Assembly (NCBI RefSeq): GCF_901686465.1
Contig: NZ_LR594487.1
Coordinates: 3,299,773 to 3,363,772 of the forward strand
From: Halorubrum sp. DM2
GTDB lineage: Archaea > Halobacteriota > Halobacteria > Halobacteriales > Haloferacaceae
Reading direction: 5' to 3'
Length of the DNA stretch: 64,000 bases
Positions 63,615 through 64,000 of this stretch are shown here, one piece after another. The position numbers and the translations under genes were made by a program. Position 1 is the stretch's first letter. The number at the start of each line of letters is the position of its first letter. The notes beneath the pieces were generated by a model, which had not been told where the DNA came from, made no database searches, and was given only the letters and a program-made list of their open reading frames with translations.

Positions 63615-64000
63615 GTCGACGCCTACTCGCTCACCGTTTAAGGGGTTTGGCTGTTGGGCGCGACCAATTGGGTCCCTTCGAGACACCGATTTGACGAACC
63701 TCGGTGGTGGCGCGCGCCTGCGAGCGTGCCGCCGAAAGCGGCCGCGAGCCAGCACGCGCGAGGGACGCCGTGAGCGATGCGGGCGACCGAAGGGAGCCCC
63801 GAGCGAGCGGCGAGGCTGGGGAGGCGTGAGGTGCGGTTGCGAGGCGGGACTCGAAGGGGCAGCCGCGAGGCGGTCCCGGTCGCGGTGTCGTTCGCGGCGA
63901 AAGCACTCACGCACCGCTGAGCGACTGCGACTTTAGGAGTGTCCGTGTCGATCAGCGTCTAGTCGCTACCGCTACGCTCACCATCATAGTCACCAGAAGC
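63615..64000. other. 386-nt gene-free end region with GC-rich haloarchaeal repeat-like sequence
   Basis: Beyond the mch promoter no convincing gene is seen. The part from about 63715 to 63930 is a GC-rich sequence of the kind found many times in haloarchaeal genomes (GAGGCTGGGGAGGCGTGAGG near 63807, with GGGACTCGAAGGGGCAGCCG following). An inverted pair CGGGAC/GTCCCG spans 63845-63878. Six-frame open frames here are a composition effect. A structured RNA or intergenic repeat is the best guess. Confidence 0.45.

Noticed and set aside
63631-63910. Small minus-strand frames of about 90 codons near the window end
   Set aside because: Composition-driven frames rich in Arg, Pro and Ser, overlapping each other and the mch promoter. 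No protein-like features.

Overview
The window is from a haloarchaeon (class Halobacteria), most likely Halorubrum or a close relative. The evidence is the very high GC content, the acidic proteins rich in Asp, Glu and Ala, the archaeal information-processing genes (aIF6, L39e, L31e, L18Ae/LX, prefoldin alpha, TFS, proteasome alpha, RNase P proteins, the aCPSF1 nuclease), an archaeal PilB/PilC system, Tat lipoproteins and methenyl-H4MPT cyclohydrolase. Many start codons lie 25-30 nt after a TATA-like element, as expected for haloarchaeal leaderless transcripts; I used this to choose several starts. The organism name is an inference.

Layout. 1-3849: the end of a glycosyltransferase, then a proC-proB-proA proline operon. 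3961-9850: five genes (MBL-fold hydrolase, coiled-coil protein, HisG-like protein, small DUF5805-like protein, tyrosine recombinase) bounded by a 30-bp inverted repeat with one mismatch; this is the strongest candidate for an unusual element. 9928-14374: a probably iron-regulated Tat lipoprotein of helical repeats fused to a blue-copper domain, then a PAP2 phosphatase and an SMP-30-type lactonase. 14429-19288 (minus): ribosomal, initiation-factor, prefoldin and FtsY genes, interrupted by an ABC-2 exporter pair. 19381-28183: M20 peptidase, DUF357, a membrane protein, the RNase P/proteasome operon, an SDR, a hypothetical protein and aCPSF1.

28214-36853: HyuA/HyuB hydantoinase genes, a His-rich membrane protein, a doubly damaged SRPBCC-type pseudogene, methylglyoxal synthase, two poorly known genes, TFS and an alanyl-tRNA editing protein. 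36994-48361: a type IV pilus-like locus with a 1,301-aa secretion ATPase, its membrane partner and five pilin-like proteins on the minus strand, facing a sixth large pilin-like protein on the plus strand. 48470-57323: DUF1405 protein, tRNA-Arg(CCT), TatA, peroxiredoxin, an acetyl-CoA-synthetase-like enzyme, a small lipoprotein, and gyrBA. 57453-63614: a ligase-like protein without the catalytic lysine, an iron-type alcohol dehydrogenase, an NTF2-like protein, a PhoU/TrkA-C protein, an IS6-family insertion just upstream of that gene, a hypothetical protein and mch. 63615-64000 has no convincing gene but carries a GC-rich sequence of haloarchaeal repeat type.

The genes do not form one pathway. 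Functional groups are proline synthesis, ribosome/SRP biogenesis, tRNA maturation and protein turnover, pilus assembly, and DNA supercoiling. No rRNA genes, CRISPR array or recognisable virus structural genes were seen.
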